Origin: Chloroflexota bacterium
GTDB lineage: Bacteria > Chloroflexota > Anaerolineae > Aggregatilineales > Phototrophicaceae
Reading direction: 5' to 3'
NCBI GenBank assembly: GCA_016223085.1
Contig: JACRPS010000004.1
Location: 276,484 to 340,483, forward strand
Length of the DNA stretch: 64,000 nt
Made by a program: the position numbers and the translations under genes. Position 1 is the stretch's first letter; each line of letters starts with the position of its first letter. Shown here piece by piece: positions 7,520 through 16,109 of this stretch. The notes under the pieces are model-generated. The model was given only the letters and a program-made list of their open reading frames with translations. It did no database searches and had not been told where the DNA came from.

Positions 7520-9090
7520 ACTAGAGTATCATAATTTATGATGTTCGACAATAGAACCCACAAAATCGGCGTGGGTTCTATTGCTTTTATTTCCCCCTCG
7601 TACACGTACACCTTGTTGTACATCAGCCTAAACCACGCCTCGCTTTCTTCGAGCGTGGCTGCATCCCAGATATTCCTGATATTGCCGAGCAGGTCGGCTG
7701 CCCGTTCCAAGTCAATCATTCGGCCTAGCGTTGGCAGTGGCGTGGCATTGATCTGCGCTTGAATCTCATCGCGCATTTGCCGATATTCGCCCTCGCTGAT
7801 GTCTCCCAACAGAAACAACTGCTTGAGCCGTTCCAGCCGCCCCTGTAGTGAGGTCTGCTGATTCTTGACTGCCGCGTACTGCGGCTGGTCTTTGGTTATC
7901 AGCGCCAGCACTCTGTCCTTCCAATCTGTCGGAACATTCAGACTGAGCAGGATTTCAGCCGCCGTAGCTTCAAACACTTCAGCCGCCACTGACTTCAGAT
8001 GAGATGAACATTCATGGCCCTTATCTTTTGCTGGGTCGCGGTAGCGGCGATCACCACGTAAATTCCATCCACGCCAGTTATTGCCACAACCAGCGCAGAC
8101 CAGCAGCGATGCCAGCGGGTAGGTGGCGGTGTTTTTGGGCAAACCCCGGCTGAAGTTGGCCGCACGTCGCGCTCGAACTTCCTGACATTTCTCAAAGAGA
8201 TCGCGGCTGATGAGGGGTTCATGCCGACCTGGTAGATACTCCTTCGGCTGACTTTTCTTGCCCTGGTAGCTGGTTTCGCCAATGTAGAAGCGATTTTGCA
8301 GGATGTAGATGGTTGTGTCCTTACCGAAGGGGTTGTTGCCAAACTGCCCACTGGTACGGTAGCCCGCTGCTGTGAGAATGTTGGCGATGTCGAGGTCGGA
8401 GTAGATGCCGAGGCTGTATTTCTCGAATGCCAGTACGACCCCCGGCCCATTGATCGGGCAGATCAACGCATCCGTTTCCCCGTAGCGCCCTTCAGCACTT
8501 TCCAGTGTTTCTTCAATGAGGGTCGCCAAGCGGCTGTAGTCCGCCTCAGCGATCTTTCCCGCCTGAAAGTCCTCGCCCAGTTGCGTGAGCATATCTTTCA
8601 ACCGTCGTGGTGTCGTGTAGCCGAAAGCCAGCGTGCCGTTCCAGCCGCCTTTCCGCGCCCGCTCTTTCTTGCCCTTGATGGTCTCCTGGCTGAGGTTGTC
8701 GAGATACCACTCGGCAATCGCGGCCATGAGTACAAGCTGAACCTTCCCCGTTGGCGTGGTGAAGTCAAAGCTCTCATTGACCGAAACGAAGGACACATTA
8801 CGATCTTTGAGATATTTGAGATAGAAGAGGACATCCTGAAGCGAACGGCTGAAGCGGTCAAGTTTGTGAACAATCAGCACGTCGAACAGTCCCGCTTCGG
8901 CGTGACGAAGCATCTGCTGGAACTCTGGACGCAGAGCATTCTTGCCACTGCGTCCCTTCTCCTCATAGACTTGAACGACATTCCAGCCGCGTTGGACGGC
9001 GAACTGTCTAGCGATCTCGGCTTGAGCAGAGAGGGAGTGGCCTTCGATTTGTTCTTCGCTGGAAACACGGGTATAGATGGCGGCACGCAT
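7465..9090 (-). CDS. Large serine recombinase (site-specific integrase) reading into tRNA-Asp
   Basis: A 541-residue large serine recombinase. The start is the ATG ending at 9090, preceded by CAGGAG; a longer frame lacks support. The resolvase catalytic domain (about 1-145) begins MRAAIYTRVSSEEQ with the nucleophile Ser10 or Ser11, and has conserved Arg in VHKLDRFSRS. The recombinase domain and a zinc ribbon (LLVCAGCGNNW ... GHECSSH, about 355-395) follow, then a coiled coil (about 425-470). The last residues, GDDGIRTRGLCLDRAVC, are encoded by the antisense strand of tRNA-Asp. The native C-terminus was thus replaced on integration. It should catalyse insertion and, with a directionality factor, excision of the island. 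Confidence 0.92.
   Translation of the reverse strand: MRAAIYTRVSSEEQIEGHSLSAQAEIARQFAVQRGWNVVQVYEEKGRSGKNALRPEFQQMLRHAEAGLFDVLIVHKLDRFSRSLQDVLFYLKYLKDRNVSFVSVNESFDFTTPTGKVQLVLMAAIAEWYLDNLSQETIKGKKERARKGGWNGTLAFGYTTPRRLKDMLTQLGEDFQAGKIAEADYSRLATLIEETLESAEGRYGETDALICPINGPGVVLAFEKYSLGIYSDLDIANILTAAGYRTSGQFGNNPFGKDTTIYILQNRFYIGETSYQGKKSQPKEYLPGRHEPLISRDLFEKCQEVRARRAANFSRGLPKNTATYPLASLLVCAGCGNNWRGWNLRGDRRYRDPAKDKGHECSSHLKSVAAEVFEATAAEILLSLNVPTDWKDRVLALITKDQPQYAAVKNQQTSLQGRLERLKQLFLLGDISEGEYRQMRDEIQAQINATPLPTLGRMIDLERAADLLGNIRNIWDAATLEESEAWFRLMYNKVYVYEGEIKAIEPTPILWVLLSNIINYDTLVGDDGIRTRGLCLDRAVC
7507..7519. other. Attachment site (left end of the island) in the tRNA-Asp 3' end
   Basis: The sequence CCCGTCATCCCCG is the 3' end of the tRNA and recurs exactly at 47447-47459 in the same orientation. 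Flanking bases differ at both copies. Both copies fall in the 3' coding end of a serine recombinase gene, where they encode GDDG. This is what a crossover core shared by attL and attR should look like. Confidence 0.7.
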
Positions 9091-9106
9091 GGTTTTTGCT
9101 CCTGAT

Positions 9107-9313
9107 TTAGCTGGCTTTAGCCTGAACGATGCTGCTGGCTTCTTCAGCCATGATTCGTTTGGTGATACTGGCAAGCAGGATGAGAAAGGAATCAATCTCA
9201 ACCGCTGATGCGGCTTGCGGTTCGCCCTTCATCTGGATGACACCTCCGTGATCGGCAATATGGTGATCGGGCTGTGCGCTGCTGGACAATTCAGACGTTG
9301 ATGTTGAACACAT
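9107..9313 (-). CDS. Small protein upstream of the serine recombinase
   Basis: A 68-residue protein starting with ATG at 9311-9313, preceded by CAGGGGAACAGCT. Its stop is 16 bp before the recombinase start, so it is probably co-transcribed. It has a polar N-terminal half with a PDHH stretch and a C-terminal helix (SFLILLASITKRIMAEEASS). No family is recognised. By position it could be a recombination directionality or accessory factor, but nothing in the sequence proves it. A longer frame to 9445 overlaps the promoter region and is less likely. Confidence 0.5.
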   Translation of the reverse strand: MCSTSTSELSSSAQPDHHIADHGGVIQMKGEPQAASAVEIDSFLILLASITKRIMAEEASSIVQAKAS

Positions 9314-9420
9314 AGCTGTTCCCCTGTCACTGTGTAAGCGAACAGGGAAGAAGGCGCGATGCCAGAAAAGGGGTTGTGGGCGGGGGATGGCTACGTGGGC
9401 AGTTGACATCGGTTTAAGGT

Positions 9421-9444
9421 TGACCCTTGCCTGAGCCAGGGTCA
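9421..9444 (-). promoter_or_regulatory. Hairpin in the leader of the recombinase operon
   Basis: TGACCCT and AGGGTCA form a 7-bp inverted repeat with a 10-nt loop, about 110 bp upstream of the small gene before the serine recombinase and about 65 bp upstream of the divergent tyrosine recombinase. It could be an operator or an RNA hairpin in the divergent promoter region. Confidence 0.35.
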
Positions 9445-9507
9445 TGAGGTATACTAATTAGGGTGCATCTATTATGCATAGACGCCCCATAATTGTCAAG
9501 GGTGAAT

Positions 9508-10527
9508 ATGAGCGAGAACCACGAAATCCTCTTTATTCAGGATAGCAGCCGTAAGCAGAAGGACGCTCGACAGCGCCTCACATACTACGCCGACTACCTC
9601 ACCGAAACCGGCAACCCCTGGTATCTGCCTGATCTCAATGCGTACCGTGATTACCTCCTCAACGAACGTCACCTAATGCCTGCCAGTGTCGCGGCTCACG
9701 TTGGGACAATCCGTGTCCGTTACCGTGATCTTCTCCGGGATAAAAACCTTCCTTCTCGGATTGAAGCACATGCACCTGCCGGAACAGACAAAGCCGCTCT
9801 TGTAGCGGAAGCACTCACCCGGATGGAGCAGGCAACCTCTACGAGCGCGGGTCGTGTTGAGTTCCGCCGCACGCCTCAGGTCAGCCACCTCAATTGCCGA
9901 CAGATTAACGAACTCCTAGCGCAACCGAACCTGGCACGGCGTCAAGGTCTACGCGACATAACAGGTATGGGACTAATCATCAGCGCCGGGGTCAATGAAG
10001 CGGAGCTGTGTGCATTACAGGTATCTGACCTATTCCTACGGCACAATGGCGTGCCAGCCATTCATATTGCTGCGGACGGGAAAGGCACAGAACGGACTAT
10101 CCAGCTTTACGATGATGTATATTTCGACATGGCCTGGCTTGAAACCTATCTTCGTACTTACTTGGACGTTGCTGGAATCACTGTAGGGCCAGTATTCCGG
10201 GGATTTTTTCGGGGCGGCGATAGGATGGGGCAAAAACCGTTGACAATTCGTGGTGTTCAGAAAATGCTCAAAGGGTACGTTATTCACGACGATCTCGGAG
10301 CAGAAATGACAGCTACGGCGCTTGATTTACGCCGCACCTATGCCCGGATGTTATATAAAGCCGGGATACCCCTCGAAACGATTCAGGCCAATCTAGGCCA
10401 CACGAGCAGCCTAACGACTTTAGAATACATTGGGCCACCGGACCTGTCGGGTGCGCCTTTTGCAAGCCGCGCATGTAACGGTCAGGTGTTGCTGAACAAG
10501 CTGCACCAGCACTGGGACAGTCACTAA
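9508..10527 (+). CDS. Tyrosine recombinase-like protein lacking two catalytic residues
   Basis: A 339-residue protein with an N-terminal SAM-like core-binding domain (about 15-100) and a C-terminal tyrosine recombinase fold. The start at ATG 9508 follows AAGGGTGAAT; a TTG five codons upstream is possible. Recognisable catalytic positions are Lys in ADGKGTERTI, Arg in LDLRRTYA, His in NLGHTSS and Tyr in TTLEYIG. The first catalytic Arg, normally in GLRxSE, is Asn here (SAGVNEAEL), and the His of HxLR is Leu (ALDLRR). It may be a DNA-binding or architectural protein rather than an active integrase. An intact relative lies at 28246. Confidence 0.85.
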   Translation: MSENHEILFIQDSSRKQKDARQRLTYYADYLTETGNPWYLPDLNAYRDYLLNERHLMPASVAAHVGTIRVRYRDLLRDKNLPSRIEAHAPAGTDKAALVAEALTRMEQATSTSAGRVEFRRTPQVSHLNCRQINELLAQPNLARRQGLRDITGMGLIISAGVNEAELCALQVSDLFLRHNGVPAIHIAADGKGTERTIQLYDDVYFDMAWLETYLRTYLDVAGITVGPVFRGFFRGGDRMGQKPLTIRGVQKMLKGYVIHDDLGAEMTATALDLRRTYARMLYKAGIPLETIQANLGHTSSLTTLEYIGPPDLSGAPFASRACNGQVLLNKLHQHWDSH

Positions 10528-10572
10528 CCCCCGTCCTCAGCCCATCAATCGCGTAAGAGCAAGGAAAAATTC

Positions 10573-11562
10573 ATGCCCATCTACTCCGAGATCACTACCC
10601 TGGTTGAAGCCGAGCAGTTTGCTGCTTCACAAGGCATCCGCATCACTGCTACAGATCGTGAAAATATCCGTAAGGCACAAGAAGCGGAAATGAAGCGGCT
10701 GGTCGCTCTGAGCACGAGTGAAATGCAGAGTGGCGTATCACGATGGGTCGAACGCTTCAACGTGTTCTACCCGCGTTTTCTGGAAACGCTAATGGGCATC
10801 GGCGATGTGCTAATGTCCTTCACCCAGACACTCATCACATCCTTCGGTGTGCCCGTTATTCTGGTTTTGCTGCTCATTGTGGAACAACAGCGAGTGGTTC
10901 ACGGCATTCTGTTGTTCGAGGCTGACCCTGGACTGGCATCGTTTGCTGCTACCGCGCTCGTTCTGTTGAATTTGGTGCTCGAAGTCCTGATTCACCATGT
11001 TGAGCATCAAGAGAACTACCGTCCATCCTCCGGCCATCGTTTCAGCCTGCGTCTGTGGCTACAGAATATGGCCTATACTCTAGGCATTGGCAACAATTGG
11101 CAGTCGCAATCTGTGTCTCCGGCGCAACGTTACAAAAAGTTGCTACGTCTCGTCACCTTTAGTATTCTGGCCCTCGCTCTGGCCGGGAGTATGCGAACAG
11201 TGATTGCGAATTCGGACGGCGCTTGGTACTCTGCAATGGTAAGCATCGTGCTTCGGAGTGATCTATCCCTCATGTTCACCTGGCTCGGCGGTCTGTTGTT
11301 TGCATCAGCGGCGGTACTGGCAGCACAAGGATTAAGCCGATATGTGGCGCTGCGGACAGTTGAAGGACAGGTGAAGATGATGGCTCGTAGCGGAAAACAG
11401 CAAGACGAGTATCAGAACGCTTTGGATACAGTGGCCGCTCAGTACGTCCTGGCAAAGGTTGCAGCCGCTCAGGTGAGGCAGAACGGGAAGGACATCCCTG
11501 AGGTGGTGACTCCCGCTGCCCCTTTCTCGACAAACGGCGTTCAACTCTCGTTAACGGAGTAA
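10573..11562 (+). CDS. Multi-pass membrane protein of unknown function
   Basis: A 329-residue protein with no recognised family. Residues 1-65 are soluble and helical (NIRKAQEAEMKRL). Hydrophobic segments are visible at about 80-112 (VPVILVLLLIVEQ), 118-140 (FAATALVLLNLVLEVLI), 190-210 (VTFSILALALAGSM) and 235-262 (LSLMFTWLGGLLFASAAVL). The C-terminus (about 265-329) is soluble. The gene follows the recombinase-like gene by 45 bp with AAGGAAAAATTC before the start, so the two may be co-transcribed. It resembles accessory membrane proteins of mobile elements only in a general way. Confidence 0.65.
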   Translation: MPIYSEITTLVEAEQFAASQGIRITATDRENIRKAQEAEMKRLVALSTSEMQSGVSRWVERFNVFYPRFLETLMGIGDVLMSFTQTLITSFGVPVILVLLLIVEQQRVVHGILLFEADPGLASFAATALVLLNLVLEVLIHHVEHQENYRPSSGHRFSLRLWLQNMAYTLGIGNNWQSQSVSPAQRYKKLLRLVTFSILALALAGSMRTVIANSDGAWYSAMVSIVLRSDLSLMFTWLGGLLFASAAVLAAQGLSRYVALRTVEGQVKMMARSGKQQDEYQNALDTVAAQYVLAKVAAAQVRQNGKDIPEVVTPAAPFSTNGVQLSLTE

Positions 11563-12259
11563 CCCGTTGGCAAGATAATCCGAATTTTCAGCCACAGATC
11601 GAGCATTATCTTTGTGCCTGTGGCTGTGAGGAACAGGTTCAATTTAGGGGAATTGGCCGCAGGCCACGCTATGTTAACGACGCACACCGAATGCGCCATA
11701 AGCGGCAATTGGCTCGAATTTCCGAACAGCCATAAGTAGCTGATTGAGTAACAAAGTCTGAAATCCCTGCCCACTGCATCTCAGTACATTTCGTACCATT
11801 GCAGGCTTATCACAAATACGAAGGACGAGTCGCAATTTGGAACGATAGAGGCATTTGTGAAAAACGTGTGAAGAATTAGTATCCCCCCTTGTGTTGCATG
11901 AAAATAGAATTATGATGAAAGGGGTGAGGTTGAATGCACACAACACCTCGCCAACACTCCCTCTCTACATCTAACTGAATCAGACCCTGTGTCTTCCACC
12001 GAGCGCGAATAGATTCATTCGCTGCTTACAAGCAACGATGCTGAAAAAAAGCCGCTGTTGCTTAAGTGGATTGCATGTGACAAAGGAGGCATCTCTTGTC
12101 ATAGAAACGCAACCATTACCCCCCAATGCCCCATCCTGCCCGGTGCTGCCTGAAAACCCGGTAGCAATTCCCATAGTCCTAATCCGACAAAAATGTAACT
12201 CCTCGCAAGCGACAGAGAACTGTCGTAATGTACTTCCCCTTGAGAAGGAAACCTCGACC
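11563..12259. other. Intergenic stretch without a supported gene
   Basis: Short frames on both strands lack ribosome sites and recognisable content. The stretch from about 11870 to 11960 is AT-rich. The open frame of the next gene extends upstream to 12038, but its first 74 codons look non-coding and the well-placed AAGGA before 12260 argues for the later start. No tRNA or clear terminator is seen. Confidence 0.6.
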
Positions 12260-13564
12260 ATGAATGACAATCGCAACACCTCCAATCTGCACAGTTGTGC
12301 ATCTTCCGATGTAAGTCTTGTGTCCGAGCAAGGCTACACTCCCATCCAGGCTCAGGAAGCCCAGTGTATCCGGGACATGCTGTCTGGCTGTCTTGATTCA
12401 GCCAAAGAGCCGAACTGGGGGCAGTTCAACGGTCATGGATACATCATCAAGCAACTATATGATGTGTATAAGGAATCCGGGCCACGGAACGTCTGGTCAA
12501 CGATGGGTTATCTGGTAAAGGTAAACCCGGCCTTATCGGATTTCGTGCTTAATCCGCCTCCTGTCCTTCTGCCAAGTGACCAAGCAGAACGGCATATTTT
12601 CACTGCTACAGAGTACATGGAGCGCCCGCCAGTAGCATACCTGGATTCGGAGAAGACGATTCAGAAGAACGGTATGACGATGATCTTTGGTATGCCTGGG
12701 AGCGGGAAAAGCCTGTGGGCATTGCGGAAATTAGCGGAAATCGCCGACTCCTATCCGGTAATGTTAGTATTGGCCGAAGGAAATAGCGGCACGCCAGAAC
12801 GAATCCGTGCTGAGGTGATGGCGAGAAATGGTCGGTCCCTTAGTGAGCAATTCTACGTGTACGATCAGGGGGTCAATCTTACGAATCTCCAGGCAGTCCA
12901 GGATTTCATTAGCGAGATGAAATCCAAACGCATTAACCCACAGGTCATTGCCTTCGATACTTTGGCCGCCTGTATGCCCGGTGCAGATGAAAATGGATCG
13001 CGTGATGTGTCACTCGTGGTTGACAATCTGAAACTCGTCGGACGGGAGTGTGGCACTTCCGTCGTGGTTGTTCACCACTCTAAGAAAGACCGTTCCGGCT
13101 ACCGAGGTCACAGCATCTTGCATGGTCACTTCGATGTGATCTTGGAGATTGTTCAAACCAAAGGTAACGTGTCGGTTAAGGGCTTCAAGTCAAAGGACAG
13201 CGCACTACCTGAGCTAAGAGCGTACAGGCTTCAACCGTACGTGACCCGTCAAGACCCTGTGACGGGGGCGGATGTAACTGGCGCAGCACTGATTCCCGCT
13301 CAGCGGGTTGACCAGGTAATTGCTCGTTGCAGCGGTAGCACTCTAAATGCGAGGCATCTCGAAGTGCTGAAATTGCTTCGACAGCACAAAGCCGATGGGT
13401 GTAGACACCAGGAGATATTGGAAGCCACGCAGATTCCAAGGAGCAGCCTCAAGGGGGTCATGGAATCCTTGACGGAAACCAAACTCATCACGCAGCCGGA
13501 AGCACGGGGGAAGTATTTAATCACGGACGATGGGATACAAGCACTTGAGAATCAGGTTCAGTAG
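12260..13564 (+). CDS. RepA-like AAA ATPase (AAA_25) with C-terminal winged helix
   Basis: A 434-residue RecA-fold ATPase of the RepA/AAA_25 type, related to hexameric replicative helicases of plasmids and integrative elements. Walker A is GMPGSGKS (144-151) and Walker B is VIAFDTLA (about 224-231). The motif VVVVHHSKKD with GYRGHSILHGHFDVI matches the sensor region of RepA-like proteins. The C-terminal 70 residues form a winged helix (HLEVLKLLRQHKADG ... LKGVMESLTETKLI). I start at ATG 12260, preceded by GAAGGAAACC. A zinc-finger primase gene follows 124 bp later, so the pair is probably the island's own replication module. Confidence 0.85.
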   Translation: MNDNRNTSNLHSCASSDVSLVSEQGYTPIQAQEAQCIRDMLSGCLDSAKEPNWGQFNGHGYIIKQLYDVYKESGPRNVWSTMGYLVKVNPALSDFVLNPPPVLLPSDQAERHIFTATEYMERPPVAYLDSEKTIQKNGMTMIFGMPGSGKSLWALRKLAEIADSYPVMLVLAEGNSGTPERIRAEVMARNGRSLSEQFYVYDQGVNLTNLQAVQDFISEMKSKRINPQVIAFDTLAACMPGADENGSRDVSLVVDNLKLVGRECGTSVVVVHHSKKDRSGYRGHSILHGHFDVILEIVQTKGNVSVKGFKSKDSALPELRAYRLQPYVTRQDPVTGADVTGAALIPAQRVDQVIARCSGSTLNARHLEVLKLLRQHKADGCRHQEILEATQIPRSSLKGVMESLTETKLITQPEARGKYLITDDGIQALENQVQ

Positions 13565-13653
13565 TTCACACAGTTCAAAAACGGTTCACCGGAACTTGTG
13601 AACCGCTGGTTCAGAGGTTCTACAGGTTCACCCCCCTTAAGGGGTGAACCTGT
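13564..13653. repeat. GTTCA repeats and a perfect 13-bp palindrome: candidate origin or operator
   Basis: Five direct copies of GTTCA (13564, 13573, 13584, 13609, 13626) and two inverted copies (13599, 13645) lie within 90 bp between the RepA-like and primase genes. The last pair forms a perfect hairpin, ACAGGTTCACCCC (13622-13634) and its complement (13641-13653), with loop CCTTAA. No T-run follows, so it is not a standard terminator. Clustered repeats beside replication genes suggest initiator binding, though spacing is irregular for classical iterons. Confidence 0.5.
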
Positions 13654-13688
13654 GTACCTGACCCAAACCCAAAGGAGATAACACTCAA

Positions 13689-14717
13689 ATGGATACTCGG
13701 CACATCAACATCCTGAACGTTATAGGTGGTAATCTGAAACGTGCTGCTGCTACGAATGGCGGCGAGTACGCTGGAACTTGCCCATTTTGCGGAGGACATG
13801 ATCGCTTTCGTGTCTGGCCTATGCCAACTGTTGGCAGTCCGCGTTTTTGGTGTAGGCAATGTAATCGAACGGGGGACGTAATCCAGTTTATCATGGAGCG
13901 CGATGGTGTGGAATTCAAAACTGCGCTGGAAAGACTTGGATTAGGCGCTTCGCCATCGTATTCAGTTACGTATCAAAGGCCAAGAAGTGCTTCTAGTCCG
14001 AGAGTCTGGAAGGAAAACGCTCAGGCTATAGGTTTACAGGACACTGCGTGGCAACAGGCAGCGGCAGAATTCTGCCGTATATCCACTGACCAGTTATGGA
14101 GTGCTGATGGTCAGCCTGCCCGTAACTACCTGTATGAGCGTGGGCTTACTGATGGTGTGATTGAGGCCGCCCAACTTGGTTACAACCCTCACACTCAAAC
14201 GCAGTACTGGGGAAGTGTTGCTGTCTGGTTATATAGCGGAATAGTCATTCCCTGGATTAATGGAGGGAATTACTGGAAGGTAAACATTCGGCGACGACCA
14301 TCGCAATTGAAACCTAATGAGCAGCGATATATGCAGGCAAAAGGTGGGGGAAACGGGCTTTATCGAGCCAGTCAGGTAGCCCCTGGTTGTACTGTCGTTA
14401 TCACCGAAGGTGAATTTGATGCGCTATGTATCTGCGCGGCATTGGAAAGCTCGAAGCTGGATTCTGTCGTTCCTGTTGCTACCGGGAGCACAGGTGGTAG
14501 TCGCCTGCTGAACTGGGTCGCAACGCTTGCGAAATCAGATCGCATGTTGGTTGCTTTCGATGCAGATGATGCCGGTGATAACGCTTCGAGGTGGTGGCAA
14601 GATGTATTTGATGATAAAGCTGCTCGCCTACGTCCTACTCGGCACGATGTGACAGATATGTTTAAGGCAGGCGACGATATTGTTGCCTGGATTTCTGATG
14701 CCCTGAGTTCTCCATAG
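13689..14717 (+). CDS. CHC2 zinc-finger/Toprim DNA primase
   Basis: A 342-residue DnaG-like primase of mobile-element type. The zinc finger has Cys31, Cys34, Cys55 and Cys58 (GTCPFCGG ... WCRQCNRTGDVIQF), a four-Cys variant of the CHC2 domain. The Toprim domain (about 230-310) shows VVITEGEFDALCI with the catalytic Glu and VAFDADDAGDNAS with the DxD metal motif. AAAGGAG lies 10 bp before ATG 13689. It lies downstream of the RepA-like ATPase and probably primes replication of the excised island. It is shorter than chromosomal DnaG and lacks the helicase-binding C-terminus. Confidence 0.88.
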   Translation: MDTRHINILNVIGGNLKRAAATNGGEYAGTCPFCGGHDRFRVWPMPTVGSPRFWCRQCNRTGDVIQFIMERDGVEFKTALERLGLGASPSYSVTYQRPRSASSPRVWKENAQAIGLQDTAWQQAAAEFCRISTDQLWSADGQPARNYLYERGLTDGVIEAAQLGYNPHTQTQYWGSVAVWLYSGIVIPWINGGNYWKVNIRRRPSQLKPNEQRYMQAKGGGNGLYRASQVAPGCTVVITEGEFDALCICAALESSKLDSVVPVATGSTGGSRLLNWVATLAKSDRMLVAFDADDAGDNASRWWQDVFDDKAARLRPTRHDVTDMFKAGDDIVAWISDALSSP

Positions 14718-14726
14718 CTGTTATGG
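14712..14726. repeat. Island near-palindrome, copy 1 (14/15)
   Basis: CCATAGCTGTTATGG, with the wider arms CTCCATA and TATGGAG. It overlaps the stop codon of the primase gene and differs by one base from the consensus CCATATCTGTTATGG. Confidence 0.7.
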
Positions 14727-14816
14727 AGGGTTAACCCCCCTCCACGCATTTTTGCTCCTGGCTTCCCTCAAACTCAAAGGTCAGTATAACCAATTCCTCA
14801 ACGTAAAGGATACCTC

Positions 14817-15419
14817 ATGTCGGTTCGCAGAATCCCCCTCACAAAAGGCCAATTCGCTATCGTAGATGAGTGCGATTGCGATGCACTTATCAGTATTGGC
14901 AATTGGTGCTATAGCAGCAGCGGCTATGCTGTACACTACCAAACGGACGAGAATGGAAAGCGAAAAACGCTTTTCATGCATCGCGTCATTATGCAGCGCA
15001 AACTTGGTCATCCCCTTCCAGCAAGCTATCAAGTAGATCACATTTCTGGTGCAATCCAGGGTAATCGAGCGCGGCTTGACAATCGCCGCTCGAATCTGCG
15101 CCTGGCAACACACAGCCAGAACCAAGCCGCAAAAGGTTCACAGAAGAACTCGACCAGCGGTCATAAGGGTATCAATTTTCGGCAGGGGAAATGGGATGTG
15201 CGACTACGGTACAAACGTCAGCGCATCAACCTGGGACGCCATGACGACTTTGAAAAGGCGAAAATGGTGTATCGCTGCGCCCATCACCTGCTTTGGGGCG
15301 AATTCTCGACGGAGCAGAATGTTGAGAATGTCCCTTCGGAGATCGAACAGTGGGTCTGCGCTGTCCTAAACCAGCACGGCATAGTTGTTTCTTCAGATGT
15401 AAATTCTACAGCAGCGTGA
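14817..15419 (+). CDS. HNH endonuclease with AP2 domain (homing-endonuclease-like)
   Basis: A 200-residue protein with an HNH nuclease core (YQVDHISGAIQGNRARLDNRRSNLR, about 73-98, followed by LATHSQNQ) and a C-terminal AP2-type DNA-binding domain (TSGHKGINFRQGKWDVRLRYKRQRINLGRHDDFEKA, about 117-155). Such proteins are free-standing homing endonucleases or nucleases of phages and mobile elements. ATG 14817 follows AAAGGATACCTC. It stands tail-to-tail with a broken phosphoesterase gene whose 3' part is missing, which suggests it arrived by insertion there. No intron splice structure was seen around it. Confidence 0.88.
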   Translation: MSVRRIPLTKGQFAIVDECDCDALISIGNWCYSSSGYAVHYQTDENGKRKTLFMHRVIMQRKLGHPLPASYQVDHISGAIQGNRARLDNRRSNLRLATHSQNQAAKGSQKNSTSGHKGINFRQGKWDVRLRYKRQRINLGRHDDFEKAKMVYRCAHHLLWGEFSTEQNVENVPSEIEQWVCAVLNQHGIVVSSDVNSTAA

Positions 15420-15456
15420 ACTGCGCCCCCTTGTATTGCTTCGGGTTTGCGCCCTC

Positions 15457-15975
15457 TTATCTCGATGAATTCCCGGTAAGGACGATCTCATCGAACCACT
15501 TGAACATCTGCCGGAGAATGAGGACGACCAGATTGCGGCTGCTTTCGTAGCCCAGGTCGCTATCATTTGCCAGGACTTGCGCCCAATGGTTGATACCTTC
15601 CTGATCGGACGCGATGAAGTCCCCGGCGATGATGAGGCGCTTAATCCCGTGCCACATGGCCGTCAGCAGCACCAGCAGCAGGTACAGGGGCGAGAAGTCC
15701 GGCACTTCGATGTCGCTGATGATAATGGCGTCGTCGGCCTCGATTTCCTCATAGTCGAGGTATTGCCGCGACGGAGAGGCGGGGATGTCCACCTGCTCGA
15801 AGGCTTCCTTGAGATACAGGCGTTTGTAGTAACGGTGGTCGCGCAGCTTCCGCTCAAGCGATTGGGGCTTCATCCCATAGTCCACCGCCCGGAGCGCAAT
15901 TGCTTCTGTGTCCCCGGCGTCATACAGCTTGAGCAGTTCCTCGCGTTCGGGGATGGTGATGTCTTTCCAGGCCAT
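15457..15975 (-). pseudogene. Calcineurin-like phosphoesterase, broken and truncated
   Basis: A 172-residue frame with a good ribosome site (AGGAG before ATG at 15973-15975). Residues about 85-172 match the start of phage-type calcineurin-like phosphoesterases: ISDIEVPD (DxH motif, with Glu where His is usual), LIIAGDFIASD (GD motif) and EIVLTGN. The frame then ends as NSSR. In another frame the sequence after GN reads HRDKRAQ, so a small frameshift probably destroyed the GNH motif. The remaining C-terminal domain is absent because the HNH gene begins within 40 bp. The N-terminal 80 residues contain a helix-turn-helix-like stretch (GMKPQSLERKLRDHRYYKR). Confidence 0.65.
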
Positions 15976-16039
15976 GTAGGTGTAGTCTCCTGGGGGCTGA
16001 TTGTCAGAGAGCAGGGGGCGCTAATGTGGTTGTACGCCC

Positions 16040-16068
16040 CCATATCTGTTATGGAATGTTCGGTTTAT
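16040..16068 (+). repeat. 29-bp inverted repeat, left copy (contains the near-palindrome)
   Basis: The 29 bases here recur exactly in inverted orientation at 17326-17354. The first 15 are CCATATCTGTTATGG and the remainder is AATGTTCGGTTTAT. The two copies bracket a 1315-bp segment holding a LexA-like winged-helix gene and an IS630-like helix-turn-helix gene, both facing inward. They may be ends of a small mobile unit or duplicated control regions. Confidence 0.75.
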
Positions 16069-16109
16069 TTCTACCGCTCGATTGACCTCACATAAAAGGA
16101 GACAGCACC

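Noticed and set aside
11930..11970. Ten-base similarity (AGGTGTTGTG, minus strand) to the leader hairpin before the second recombinase
   Set aside because: Too short to exclude chance, and the surrounding structure is not shared.
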